From Galeruca laticollis (Eukaryota > Arthropoda > Insecta > Coleoptera > Chrysomelidae): 64,000 nucleotides of DNA. Numbering within the stretch: position 1 is the stretch's first letter; every line of letters starts with the position of its first letter. The stretch is from positions 58,047,717 to 58,111,716 of the forward strand of contig OY998185.1 of NCBI GenBank assembly GCA_963921935.1, written 5' to 3'. The translations under genes and the position numbers were made by a program. This document shows positions 23,101 through 30,250 of this stretch, piece by piece. The notes under the pieces were generated by a model. That model made no database searches and had not been told where the DNA came from. It saw only the letters and a list, made by a program, of their open reading frames with translations.

Positions 23101-26100
23101 GGCGTTACAAAGTATTGGATATTAAGTTATTTAAGAAGGGGAAGGGAATATAATTATTGGATTCACCCTTTTCCGTCTTGAATAATCTGATATGCGCGTT
23201 ACACAGTATAGGATATTTTTCAAGGGGAAGGATGTATGCATATTACTTTCACCATGAGGAAAACTATGTGCGAAATTTACATATATTCAAAACTGAAGTT
23301 TATATATATTTACCTTTTATTACGAATTATACATTTCTTTTGATTTTTTTTATATGTCCATTACATTTCCAACGAAAACCATCTTTGGAATCTGGCCGTG
23401 GTGTCATTTTGAAATGACCGTCCCAAAAATTCACTGGACACTTAATTTCATTATTTGCGGGTATTAAACCCAAACGCTGCGCTTGCGATATAATCATTAT
23501 TATTTCGTCAGATATAAATATCGTCTAGAATAATAAAATTTATTTTTGTCGAAAACCAAGGAAATATTAAATATAGAAGCGCAACAAAAATAAACAGACA
23601 CACAATACCAACGGCAACAAATAATAATGACAATAGTTTGACACTTTTATGACAGAAATAAATTTTTTGTTATTGCCATTGTTGTATAACTTCCAAAAGG
23701 CATTATTAAATGGAAAAAAATTAGCCAATAAAGGAAATCCACGCTTTGCAAAAAAGTTTTTAATCCTATTGCTTGATTAATTGTATTTGAGTCTTCTTCA
23801 ACCTCAATTATCTTTTCTATTGAAGCCAGAACATCAGCTTGATACAAAAATACGGTTTCCACACAACGCGTATTAAAATACCACCTTGTCGGTGCCGCTC
23901 TAGGTAAACGTACTTTAACAAATTCATCGAGAATTGCTGTACGTTTTGGAGATCGACTGAAAAATGTGGAAAATCCCTGTAAATTGGCAAAAAAAAACAT
24001 TTTTATTCTGACTTGCTGCTTTTTGCAGAATTATATTGTGAGCATAACAATGAATAAAGTTAGCTTGAGGATATCGTTATTTAATTTTTTTTGTACTCCG
24101 CCTAATCGACCACTCATAGTAGAAGCTCCATCATAACTCTGTCCAATTAACTTTTCCGGTGTTTTATCAATTTCTAGTACCTCTAATTCTTTAAAAATTA
24201 TCTCCGATAAATGTTCGGCTGTGGTGCCGGTAGGATTTACAAATTTTATAAACCTTTCGTGAACGACACCGGATAAAATGTACAGTATAATAAAAGTAAT
24301 TTGAGTTCTGTTCGAGCTATCAGTAGTTTCATCCACCTGGACTGCGATATATTCGGCTGACTGAATCTCCAATTTAAATTGTTCTTGAGCCACCGATAAC
24401 ATTGAATCAAGTAATTCATTTTGTACAGTTTTAGAAGTACCCTTAAAAACCGTAGCCTTATCGAAGTATTCTTTGAATATTGGATCGAGCTCTGAAACAA
24501 AATTTATAAGTCCACGAAATATTCCCGGGTTTACAGAAGATTTTGTCTCGTCGTGCCCTCGCAAAGCTAGTTCAAACGCCCGACAAAATTTCACACAGTC
24601 AATTATTTTATTTATAATATATCTGTTTTTCGACACATTTTCATTAAAAATTCTTACCGATTGTCTATAAGCATTATCTAATTGAGAACGAATATCCACA
24701 GTACCGATTGTAGCAAAACTCATGGCACATTTCATATGGTCTGCCAATAAACTATTTTCGCTTTTAAATGTTTTAAGTCTTGGACACCATTTTTACACCA
24801 TAAATAATTATTCGAAAACAGCAGACGAACGAAACAGTAAAATGCATCACTTACTTCACATCCGCGAATCCAATCAGACAAATCATACATAACGAAGAAA
24901 TATTACATTTGTATCACGTGTAAAATTTAATTTATTTTTGCATAGCGCGCTTTCAGCTCTTTAGACATAGAGCCATCATCAGTGCTTAATCTAAAATACA
25001 TACTCAAATCACAACCAATAGTGCTAAATTACAAAGTTAAATTCATGTTGAGAAAGTTAACAATACTAATATATGAATTTAATTTGAAGGTGATACAAAA
25101 AGGTTTTTAATATTAGAAATTTAATAATAAAATTGATTTTAATTACATTGAAGTTAACATTATTTAATTCAAAAAATGAAAGGTTGACTAGGTTCTTATA
25201 AATGAAAGATTTTTTACTTTAAAGATAAAAAGGTTGATAAAAAATACGTACTGTCAGATTATATATAACAAGATTTCCTGGCTTCATCGCCTCCATTAAT
25301 ATTGAAACAGGTTAATAATTTTTATTTTATATTTACATTACACCAACTTGGACATCACATTTAAAATCGAATTTTACTTCCAAAGAATCATTTTATTTTC
25401 TTTGGAAGTAAAATTCGATTTTAAATGTGATGTCCAAGTTGGTGTAATGTAAATATAAAATAAAAATTATTAACCTGTTTCAATATTAATGGAGGCGATG
25501 AAGCCAGGAAATCTTGTTATATATAATCTGACAGTACGTATTTTTTATCAACCTTTTTATCTTTAAAGTAAAAAATCTTTCATTTATAAGAACCTAGTCA
25601 ACCTTTCATTTTTTGAATTAAATAATGTTAACTTCAATGTAATTAAAATCAATTTTATTATTAAATTTCTAATATTAAAAACCTTTTTGTATCACCTTCA
25701 AATTAAATTCATATATTAGTATTGTTAACTTTCTCAATATGAATTTAACTTTGTAATTTAGCACTATTGGTTGTGATTTGAGTATGTATTTTAGATTAAG
25801 CACTGATGATGGCTCTATGTCTAAAGAGCTGAAAGCGCGCTATGCAAAAATAAATTAAATTTTACACGTGATACAAATGTAATATTTCTTCGTTACCCTA
25901 TACGTGTACACAGCCACCAGCATCATTTGATGTCCTTCATTAAATCATACATAGACCTGCAAAAATTGCGATGAACTTCTTTATTTTTGTCCTTGCTAGT
26001 CTGTTCAATTTTTACATCTGGAAGAGGACGACCACCTTCCTTTAGTTTTAATAGTTTTTCAAAATTTAATTCACTTATCGTTCTCAAATTTTGAACCATT

Positions 26101-27400
26101 GCACCACAGACATGATAAAAGGCGTAGAATAAAATAACACCAAATAATTGAAACACAAGCCCTCAAAAAAACGAGTCAAAAATCAAAATAATAACAATAA
26201 CAACTTATTACATCAAAACACAAATCTTATTTGACTTCAAAATGATCTCCTTTAAATCAAAATATAGCGCAGCCTGCCAACCCCTCTACTCATCTCTTTT
26301 CTAAGCGTGTAATAATCGAACGACGATTCATTATCGATATTAACCCGGGCTTTTGACCCAACACATGTAAACTTCGGACGTGTTTCTTTCACGTTACGAA
26401 GATTGTCAACATTCGGCAGATTCCGTCCCCATCTAACGCGTTGAGGTCATCAATGAATACCAGCCCGTTTTGCTATTTTGAATTTCGCAGAGATGTAGGT
26501 CGAAATAACGTTTACACGGTTGTCTTGAAACATTTTAGGTAAATTTTATTTTTTATTTAAGAGAAATACTTAGTATTAGTATTTAATACTATACTATATG
26601 TATAGTAGGTATATTTTATTTTTTTATATATCTATTTAGATATTTATGGAAGACTTTACTACTGAGCAAAACGATGGCATTTTCGAAACAAAGCTTAAAT
26701 AAATTCACTAATAAAGGCTGCTTGCCCCTCGAGCAAAATGGCCGCCAGTCAACTACGTCACTCTGGAATGGTCTATTAAAGCACGCACACACTCTGATAA
26801 AACACTGTTGCTAAACTTCTTTGGTTGTTTATATTTACTAATATTTATTTCTATTTTCAAGGGGGCGTCAGAAATAAATTTGAATTATGAGTCTATAGTT
26901 TGTGATAATAAGGCATTCGAGTTGGTGTCGGCTCTTTTCGAGAACGAACCGAAGGACGAACATTTACCTTTCGTTAAAGAAATACCCGTTGAAGAAAATT
27001 TCATCACACTTGCTCTTCAAGGTAATTGAATACCATATTTTAGTTATTTAAGATACAAGTGTAAGAAGTGACTTTCTTATTGCACGAACTGGCGTTTAAA
27101 GCTATGAGTGCAATAAAGAAACTTTTTACACGTGTGTCTTACAAAATTTTATCTTTGATCGTGTAGCAATTTTCAATGAATATGAAAATATTTCTTTAAA
27201 AAAGATTAAATTTGACCATAATTTTTTGTAAGGATCGAATAAAATATTTTGTTGATACATTTTAATTTTCAGATTTCTGCAAGCCTAACGACTTGGCTGA
27301 TTTTATAGCTGATTATTATAACATGGAATTGCCGGTTCCGATTAAAATAAAAAATATAGTTTCAAATTCTAAACTATTTATTGATACATTTAAATGTTGA
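1923..27400 (+). CDS. M13 (neprilysin-like) gene, nine exons, probable pseudoenzyme
   Basis: Exons: 1923-2177, 2257-2301, 7290-7498, 7554-7879, 17734-17851, 19284-19348, 19417-19655, 26862-27021 and 27273-27400. All junctions have GT and AG ends, and the phases match throughout, giving 514 codons and a TGA stop. The order of motifs follows peptidase M13. There is a W-hydrophobic block after 'DLNTNYDLNIDW', a Cys block in exon 4, the substrate-site-like NAF...P...IVFQPGFVF in exons 6-7, an LP-rich block and FC in exons 8-9, and the typical end 'IVSNSKLFIDTFKC'. Active M13 enzymes have HExxH after an NYG block. Here the matching NY block in exon 7 continues to PLAQK, so both zinc His and the catalytic Glu are absent. 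The product is probably a membrane-bound or secreted non-catalytic paralogue. Family members have about 700-750 residues, so roughly 200 residues, including the anchor, should lie upstream. Introns 2, 4 and 7 are filled with transposons. Confidence 0.8.
2257..2301 (+). CDS. M13-like gene, exon 2 (45 nt)
   Basis: Fifteen codons in phase 0 between a TTACAG acceptor and a GTGAGT donor. It is too short to stand alone, but its phase joins both neighbours and its residues continue the helical region. Confidence 0.65.
2302..2504 (+). other. start of intron 2
   Basis: Intronic AT-rich sequence from the donor at 2302 up to the first recognisable reverse-transcriptase block. The real 5' end of the Dong-like copy could not be fixed within it. 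Confidence 0.4.
2505..4446 (+). mobile_element. Dong/R4-like non-LTR retrotransposon, copy A, 5'-truncated
   Basis: A retrotransposon of the early-branching type that cuts DNA with a restriction-like endonuclease. The reverse transcriptase core includes an intact YMDD near 3022-3033. A TGA replaces Gly in the block before 'DSLSP' at about 2898, and further stops lie near 3405 and 3717. A CX2CX8HX4C zinc finger is at about 3907-3963, followed by the conserved H-N-x-VAK-IIHQ helix and a nuclease-like end. The copy stops at a TAA microsatellite. It lies in intron 2 of the M13-like gene and starts inside the RT domain, so it was truncated during insertion. It cannot encode a working protein. Confidence 0.8.
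4447..4476 (+). repeat. (TAA)n tract between two Dong-like copies
   Basis: About ten TAA units with one interruption. The tract ends copy A and begins copy B, as expected if the elements target or end in TAA repeats. Confidence 0.85.
4477..5867 (+). mobile_element. Dong/R4-like non-LTR retrotransposon, copy B, 3' half
   Basis: This copy keeps the end of the RT domain, the thumb region, the zinc finger (CX2CX8HX4C near 5225-5280), the VAKIIHQ helix near 5322-5343 and the restriction-like endonuclease, whose RPD...LIDIAIP acidic core lies near 5480-5550. The frame is open at 4497-5087 and again at 5012-5803, so one frameshift near 5080 separates the parts. It differs clearly in sequence from copy A and is a separate lineage. 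The stop at 5801-5803 is followed by a short 3' region and a TAA tract. Confidence 0.8.
5868..5890 (+). repeat. (TAA)n tail of Dong-like copy B
   Basis: A short TAA-rich tract right after the copy B 3' region. Confidence 0.75.
5891..7289 (+). other. remainder of M13-like intron 2
   Basis: About 1.4 kb of AT-rich sequence in which I see no gene and no element I can name. A small GC-richer patch lies near 6600-6740. The intron ends with the TTTTTAG acceptor at 7289. Confidence 0.45.
7290..7498 (+). CDS. M13-like gene, exon 3
   Basis: Starts in phase 0 and ends after TA of a split Tyr codon, before GTAAGC. The DLNTNYDLNIDWIKVF stretch matches the M13 block that leads to a conserved Trp. A stop directly past the donor explains why the frame appears to end here. 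Confidence 0.75.
7554..7879 (+). CDS. M13-like gene, exon 4
   Basis: Completes the split Tyr codon after a TTTTAG acceptor and ends one base into a Gly codon before GTAAGT. It contains the LNLW...YY block and a single Cys in a region that corresponds to the M13 Cys block, then an amphipathic helical stretch. Confidence 0.75.
8163..8237 (-). repeat. tRNA-like SINE head
   Basis: On the minus strand a box-A-like stretch (TAGGGCAATGG, about 8218-8228) is followed by a perfect box B, GGTTCGAATCC, at 8176-8186, with a T-stem that pairs. The acceptor stem does not fold, so this is a tRNA-derived SINE head and not a tRNA gene. It lies in intron 4 of the M13-like gene. Confidence 0.6.
8286..8331 (+). 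repeat. second tRNA-like SINE head, opposite strand
   Basis: A divergent relative of the preceding SINE head, now on the plus strand, with box B GGTTCGGATCC at 8317-8327. It breaks off exactly where the errantivirus LTR begins. Confidence 0.5.
8332..8529 (+). repeat. 5' LTR of errantivirus 1
   Basis: Starts AGTTAT and ends TTAAC, typical of gypsy-class LTRs. It contains AATAAA near 8484. It matches the 3' LTR except for substitutions and a missing 14-bp segment near 8453. Confidence 0.85.
8530..8547 (+). promoter_or_regulatory. primer-binding site
   Basis: TGGCGCAGTCAGTAGG directly follows the 5' LTR. Gypsy/17.6/297-type elements have a TGGCGCAGTC-like site complementary to a host tRNA 3' end at this place. 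Confidence 0.75.
9640..9880 (+). mobile_element. small element with hammerhead-derived motif, inserted in env
   Basis: This stretch interrupts env and matches, in reverse, about 35055-35205 beside the second errantivirus. Both share a TTGACAAAGCTACTGTGTTA core followed by a GAAAC plus CGYGTC block and end near ATTGTTTTATTTCATCG. The layout recalls ends of Penelope-like elements or retrozymes, but the ribozyme core is altered. Confidence 0.5.
10551..10584 (-). ncRNA. hammerhead ribozyme-like motif, left end of PLE
   Basis: On the minus strand: CTGACGA (10584-10578), one extra T, a GATA/TATC stem with a short loop, GAAA (10562-10559), then the self-complementary CAATTG and TC, where cleavage would fall. 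This is the order of boxes in a type I hammerhead with a minimal stem III, as known from Penelope-like elements. Activity is not shown. Confidence 0.5.
10846..11289 (-). CDS. PLE C-terminal GIY-YIG endonuclease part
   Basis: The open frame covers 147 residues with the GIY...YLG core (residues about 39-54), a conserved Arg and the SEH stretch, then Cys/His residues in the order used by Penelope-like endonucleases. It is the 3' half of the PLE protein. A TAA (from CAA) at about 11364 separates it from the RT part upstream. It makes the nick that primes reverse transcription in intact elements. Confidence 0.8.
   Translation of the reverse strand: MSTIISSATNTTISFKTESNVSTKLLNVKTKIPLLKKSGIYKLKCPECNAVYLGQTLRNFEIRYSEHLRAYRLKQPDKSHYAKHLLDTNHSLTPNTEPEVLHICEKKQELDFLEELEIRRHLRNPQYEVVNEQLNLGNSPLINCLLK
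11365..12282 (-). CDS. PLE reverse transcriptase
   Basis: The open frame covers 305 residues: LHKI...PIRPVVS, SFDVTNMF (first catalytic Asp), LPMGSPISP and YVDD (the two further Asp), then a thumb region. Upstream coding sequence continues to about 12404 in another frame. Penelope-like RTs are related to telomerase RT. The YVDD box is intact, but the upstream shift and the stop at the 3' junction disable the full protein. Confidence 0.85.
   Translation of the reverse strand: MYGTVKLHKITKPIRPVVSYVNTPNNILAKKLNNILNTYGYESQYSIRNSIELIKKLKAIHLQDNYKLISFDVTNMFTKIRPKECLILVRKLLEDKNINPGIISHILNLCDVCINQNYFTFDNKIYIQNEGLPMGSPISPILANIFMDNLERKIFESNISKNILFWYRYVDDILACFMGSERQLDVFFNHINNLYPKIKFTLEIEENSSINFLDLKIQRVNNVLDYSIYRKPTQTDVTIPFNSNHPVSHRLAAYNSMIHRAFSVPMNKSNYDREINTIRQIATSNGYPLHMINKLISKKEEKVAL
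12655..13026 (+). CDS. second PLE GIY-YIG endonuclease part, plus strand
   Basis: Almost identical to the minus-strand part at 10846-11289 over 123 residues, with only a few replacements. The matching frame begins near 12415 in the RT tail and has a TAA near 12524. It forms the plus arm of the inverted PLE dimer. Confidence 0.8.
   Translation: MLNVKTKIPLLKKSGIYKLKCPECNAVYLGQTLRNFEIRYSEHLRAYRLKQPDKSHYAKHLLDTNHSLTPNTELEVLHICEKKQELDFLEELEIRRHLRNPLYEVVDEQLNLGNSPLINCLLK
13288..13321 (+). ncRNA. hammerhead ribozyme-like motif, right end of PLE
   Basis: Same motif as at 10551-10584, on the plus strand: CTGACGA, extra T, GATA/TATC stem, GAAA at 13310-13313, CAATTG and TC. It is placed symmetrically in the other arm of the dimer. 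Confidence 0.5.
13743..13753 (+). promoter_or_regulatory. polypurine tract of errantivirus 1
   Basis: The run ATGGGGGGAGG lies directly before the 3' LTR and would prime plus-strand DNA synthesis. Confidence 0.75.
13754..13969 (+). repeat. 3' LTR of errantivirus 1
   Basis: 216 bp starting AGTTAT and ending TTAAC. It is similar to the 5' LTR. The 3' copy keeps 14 bp (near 13879) that the 5' copy lacks and has a longer TA run. Confidence 0.85.
14603..15235 (-). pseudogene. hAT transposase, C-terminal dimerisation part
   Basis: The end of the transposase. The hAT dimerisation motif with PVSVASAERTFSKLKLI, then a basic tail, is clear (residues about 140-190). The frame continues upstream to about 15294, where one shift joins it to the catalytic part. 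Confidence 0.8.
15295..16593 (-). pseudogene. hAT transposase, TTF zinc finger and catalytic core
   Basis: 432 residues with the end of a TTF-type zinc finger (FCFCC), the DUF4371-like core with an ILDCTPD acidic block, QGYDNGANMRG, and the LSETRWSSR segment. It is followed by the dimerisation part after a frameshift near 15295. Upstream, the start of the zinc finger (FPKDKTRRKF block) lies at 16610-16720 in another frame. Confidence 0.8.
16742..17020 (-). pseudogene. hAT transposase, N-terminal region
   Basis: 92 residues with a basic KKKLSGYQN...RKRE start, an ITQFF stretch and an acidic tail. This is the usual N-terminus of ZMYM1-like hAT proteins. A stop and frame shift follow at 16742. 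Confidence 0.65.
17734..17851 (+). CDS. M13-like gene, exon 5
   Basis: Follows a TTTTAG acceptor and completes the Gly codon split from exon 4 ten kilobases upstream. It ends two bases into a Leu codon before GTGAGT. It encodes the IELMRAYKKTMYDKA segment of the helical domain. Confidence 0.75.
17852..19283 (+). other. M13-like intron 5
   Basis: 1.4 kb with many stops in all frames. A vaguely coding-like patch at 18430-18860 could be a very old transposase remnant, but I cannot assign it. Confidence 0.4.
19284..19348 (+). CDS. M13-like gene, exon 6
   Basis: 65 nt that complete the split Leu codon and end one base into a Val codon before GTAACA. It encodes FVNAFDTQPRTFPP, which matches the substrate-binding NAF/NAY...P block of M13 enzymes. 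Confidence 0.75.
19417..19655 (+). CDS. M13-like gene, exon 7 (HExxH position lost)
   Basis: Starts in the Val codon after TTTTAG and ends in phase 0 before GTAAGG. It contains the block that in active enzymes reads NYG..G...HExxH. Here NYVILAKKG is followed by LPLAQKIF, so no zinc ligand is present. Confidence 0.75.
19740..20052 (+). other. possible fragment of a SWIM/YqaJ-associated multi-copy element
   Basis: An open stretch from the ATG at 19950 to a possible donor at 20049 reads KSLQGYKFTQSGTV, similar to the start of multi-copy insect proteins that carry SWIM-type zinc fingers. Only this short piece is present, in intron 7 of the M13-like gene. Weak call. Confidence 0.3.
20053..21100. 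other. non-coding part of intron 7
   Basis: Stop-rich sequence with several runs of T or A. I see no gene. It leads into the left arm of the foldback element. Confidence 0.45.
21101..22184. mobile_element. foldback element with about 437-bp arms
   Basis: Left arm 21101-21537 and right arm 21744-22184 are imperfect inverted copies. The 206-bp centre holds two units of the hairpin satellite found again at 22824-23196. No protein is encoded. It resembles foldback-type or large MITE elements. Confidence 0.7.
22185..22823. other. non-coding spacer in intron 7
   Basis: Homopolymer-rich sequence (runs of T and A near 22210-22460). No gene or known element recognised. Confidence 0.45.
22824..23200. 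repeat. about 92-bp tandem array of hairpin units
   Basis: The block GCGTTAC recurs at 22824, 22914, 23006, 23102 and 23194, giving a period of about 92 bp. Each unit is itself a near palindrome: TTATTCAAGAAGGG, AAGGG, a central AT-rich part, then the complementary CCCTTCTTGAATAA. One unit (about 23020-23098) is inverted. Confidence 0.8.
24943..24982 (-). ncRNA. hammerhead ribozyme-like motif, left arm
   Basis: Mirror image of the motif at 25803-25842: CTGATGA, extra T, six-pair stem II, GAAA, GCGCGC and TA on the minus strand. Confidence 0.55.
25803..25842 (+). ncRNA. hammerhead ribozyme-like motif, right arm
   Basis: CTGATGA at 25803-25809, one extra T, stem II GGCTCT/AGAGCT, GAAA at 25831-25834, self-complementary GCGCGC as a minimal stem III, then TA as the would-be cleavage site. 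The flanking GCA/TGC could start stem I. The box order is right for a type I hammerhead. The extra T next to the core and the tiny stem III leave activity open. Confidence 0.55.
26157..26861 (+). other. end of intron 7
   Basis: No gene seen. The intron ends in TTTTCAAG at 26861, an acceptor with A rather than C or T before the AG. Confidence 0.45.
26862..27021 (+). CDS. M13-like gene, exon 8
   Basis: Phase 0 start directly continues exon 7. It ends one base into an Asp codon before GTAATT. It encodes the block that in active enzymes reads ENIADNGG. Here it reads NYESIVCDN, which breaks the spacing of the third zinc ligand. The LPFVKEI...ENFITLALQ stretch that follows matches the family. Confidence 0.75.
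27273..27400 (+). CDS. M13-like gene, last exon
   Basis: Follows TTTTCAG, completes the split Asp codon and ends at TGA 27398-27400. It reads DFCKPND, then the typical M13 C-terminal IKIKNIVSNSKLFIDTFKC. The usual last residues after that Cys (C..W) are absent. Confidence 0.8.
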
Positions 27401-27429
27401 AAAATATATAAACAAGTTAACTTTAACAT

Positions 27430-27885
27430 TGTATTTTCCTTTTTCCTCATCGAAAAAATGACTCATCCCGCATTCGTTCTGTTGATTTATACGAAATAAG
27501 CAGCACCGTATAAAAAAGTTACAAGGGACTGAATCAGGTGAAATTAACTTCATGCCAATCTGGACTTTTCTCCATTTGGTGGTTGGTAATTGTTCTACAC
27601 GCCTACTGTGGTATGGAGTGTTAATCATAACAATAGGTTCTGGTTCGATTTTTCGAAAACCATCTGCATCCATATCCTCATGATAATCTCCAGTCTTTTT
27701 AGAAACCAATGCCTTTAAATTTAAACCTTCTTCAGAAAATCCTACCAATATGAGTAATAATATGGCATTTTCCGTTATGCCTCTGGCTGTGATATAGTGA
27801 AGACATGGTAATATCGCTCTCTGAGAAAAGTGCAAATTTAAGTGCTTTAAAGTGTTCGCTGAGATCTGGAACCGAGTCAGATAAT
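27430..27885 (-). pseudogene. DDE transposase fragment (IS630/Tc1-like)
   Basis: A minus-strand fragment reads KKTGDYHEDMDADGF and then IVM-NTPYHS, where related transposases have VMDNAPYHS; the catalytic Asp is replaced. The fragment lies tail-to-tail with the end of the M13-like gene. The long open frame that continues to 28204 is antisense to the LINE and has no meaning. Confidence 0.5.
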
Positions 27886-28722
27886 AAATATACATCAATG
27901 AAGACTTAACAAAGAATGAGTTAAAAAAACAAAAACAAATAAGATAATTTGGACATACCGAAAGAAGAAATGGGAAATATGTAAAAATAGGATACAATAA
28001 AGTGATCATAAATGGCGAGAAGTGGAGATGGAACAAAGATGAAAATAGGCTAGAAAAAAAGTAGTAAACGATATTGCAATAAATAACACAAAGCAGCAGA
28101 TAACGACATGGCAAGTAAAATGACTCACGCAATTCGCAGTTGAGAAAAAAGGAAAAACTAGAAAAACAAATATAAAAACCAAAAACGCAAAAAGGAAAAA
28201 TCATGGAAGAAATGGAAATAAGGAAATAAAAATATGCACATGGTACATTAGAACGTTGCTAAGAACGGGAAAGATGCAAGAGGTAGGCTTAGAATTGAAA
28301 AAATACAAAGCAGATATTGCTGCAATACAGGAAATAAGATGGAAAGAGTAAGGAAGCATAGAAGATAAGCACTTCAGTTTAATATATTCAGGTAATGAGA
28401 AACAAGGGCAGCATGGGGTAGCATTCATGATATTTGGCGGGTTAAGACAAAAAGTGTTGTAATTCAAGCCAATAAATGAAAGGCTGGCATATTTAAGAAT
28501 AGAAGCGAAACCATTCAACATATCCTTGTTAAATGTGTATGCTCCAACTGAAGGTAGCAGTAAAGAAGACAAATATGAATTTTTTTTTAATAATTATAGT
28601 ATTTTATTTATATTTAAACGGATACAATGTATATATAAATAAATTTTGCAGGAAAAAAACAAATAAGACATTGATTCACAATGAAAATATACAATTTAAA
28701 AACTAAAAAAAAAATATTAAAC

Positions 28723-30250
28723 TTAAAGATGGGATTTTGTGTCATCTTGTTCATAGAAGAGAACATATGCATCTCCACTGACTAAAGATTTCCACGATAT
28801 TAATAGCACTCTTGAATCGTTATATTCGTGCCACTGTCCCGTGTAGGGATGTCTGAAAAATGCTGTGTAGTGACCATTATAAGTGGTTCCACAGTGATTA
28901 GATGTAGCGTAGAGGTTGTACATACAAGGTGCCACATTATCAGCCGCGTAATGGCTCATATCAAGCCGTTCTATTGGAAAATCTATTGAACCATTAAGTT
29001 TTGCACTAAAACTTTCTGTTTGCGAAAAGCGCTTCAGGTGAATAACCAATATTTTCGGAAATTTATGAATTGAGAATGATTTAATGCATCGTCTTCGTTC
29101 CTTACATTTCGAACAAGCTGGTTTCTCATCACAGTCGAGTGTTTCTTCTCTTGTAAACGAATCTAAACATTGTGAAAGTCGTAATTGACCTGTTCTTTGT
29201 GGTTTCGGAAGGGATAAATCCCAAAAAGGATCGTAGGTAACTGAACAGTGACCACAGTGTGTGCACTTGATTGTTAATTTTAATTGACCGACAAAGTTAT
29301 CCATAATCTTGAAGTTGTCCATTCTCACATATCTTAACCAAAATTCTTGTGCTTTCTCGATATCACTAAATTTGTCATCAATTTCAGTTAATATGGGCTT
29401 TGGTTTTTCATATCCTTGTTGACATTTTCGTGAAGTCCTGCTAATAGGTAACGAAGAAACTCATGTGCATCATGTTGAGTGTATCCCATGAACCTTGAAG
29501 TAAATCGCTGAATCTGACTTTTCAATGATAACCGTCTTCAGACCAAAGCTCTTGAATAACTTCAGCAAATGCTTTAATTAGTGTTCCTTTCATGCTAGAT
29601 ATGTTTATGTTAATATCTCTTATGTATGCGTCTTTCTTTAGATATTCGAATAGCCACCTTGTGTTTGATAGGCATTGGATAATACTATTCATGAAACATG
29701 TGTTACCAATATTTTTGAGACCTTTGAGACCCAAAGAATCTTGGGGAATACCCTTTATGGATCTGAATGTGGAAATATTGTTAAAAGCTCTTTCGCAACT
29801 ACTATCATTGTACGAATAATCTCGGATTCTATTATTGTCTTTCTCACTTGATCGGCGTGATAAGGAATTTGAATTGATGATGTTTGCTACTGAATTGGAT
29901 GTAGATATTACGGATTTGAAAACTGTTTTGATTAGAGATAATCTATTGCGTATAGGAATCGCATCATTCTCTAGCATAGTCATCTTCGTCAGTATTCCTA
30001 TGAATGGGACATCATCTGGCTGGTGGTTATCTGTATTTTTTAGTACACTGAGGCCCAAAAGCTTGTTGAGGGCATAATTTATTAAATTGTCAACGCATGT
30101 ATTATCAGAAGGCACACATTCTGAAGAAGAGAATGAAGATGTTAAATAAGAATGTCGGAAAAAGGAAAGATCACATGTTTTAGGGTCTGTAATGTGAGAA
30201 ACTTTGAAAGTTGTAGAAGAATTACGTTTCTTATGATTAGATTTCATAAA
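28723..30250 (-). pseudogene. USP2-like deubiquitinase retropseudogene
   Basis: Ubiquitin-specific protease domain: Cys box GLKNIGNTCFMNS near 29680-29720, then QIQRFTSRF and GYTQHDAHEFLRYLL near 29440-29505. The zinc-binding CTHC...CSKC pairs lie in 29100-29280 and the His box NGHYTAF near 28855-28880. The order and wording match USP2 closely. A short loss near 29525 and a one-base shift near 29420 cut the frame into three. The upstream 29522-30250 part is in one frame with the retroelement sequence. It has no introns, unlike a host USP gene. Confidence 0.8.

Larger units (their letters stand above)
24891..25941. mobile_element. hammerhead-bearing palindromic element
   Basis: Arms 24891-25387 and 25398-25894 are inverted copies of 497 bp with no net length difference and few mismatches, around a 10-nt loop. 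A further 47 bp (25895-25941) belong to the insertion but not to the arms. The insertion is flanked by AAATCATACAT at 24880-24890 and 25942-25952, an exact 11-bp target duplication in the hAT gene. Each arm has one hammerhead-like motif close to its outer end. No open reading frame is present, so it is non-autonomous. Confidence 0.8.
23647..26156 (-). pseudogene. second ZMYM1-like hAT transposase, split by a palindrome
   Basis: Minus-strand pieces in order: an N-terminal part at 25953-26156 (GRPLPDV), the zinc-finger-like WIRGCEVSDAFYCF region at about 24790-24880, and the DUF4371-like core at 24031-24747 with QVDETTD and GQSYDGASTMSGR. A further piece at 23647-24000 has RAAPTRWYF. The C-terminal dimerisation motif is missing. 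The break between the first and second pieces is the hammerhead palindrome at 24891-25941. Frameshifts near 24010 and 24750 add to the decay. Confidence 0.75.

Noticed and set aside
22824..23200. CRISPR-like array of regular repeats
   Set aside because: The whole 92-bp unit is repeated with no unique spacers, one unit is flipped, and the sequence is clearly a eukaryotic genome.
27886..28204. Long minus-strand open frame rich in Phe, Leu and Tyr
   Set aside because: It is antisense to the A-rich 5' part of the LINE and shows no motif; only the left part (27430-27885) matches a transposase.
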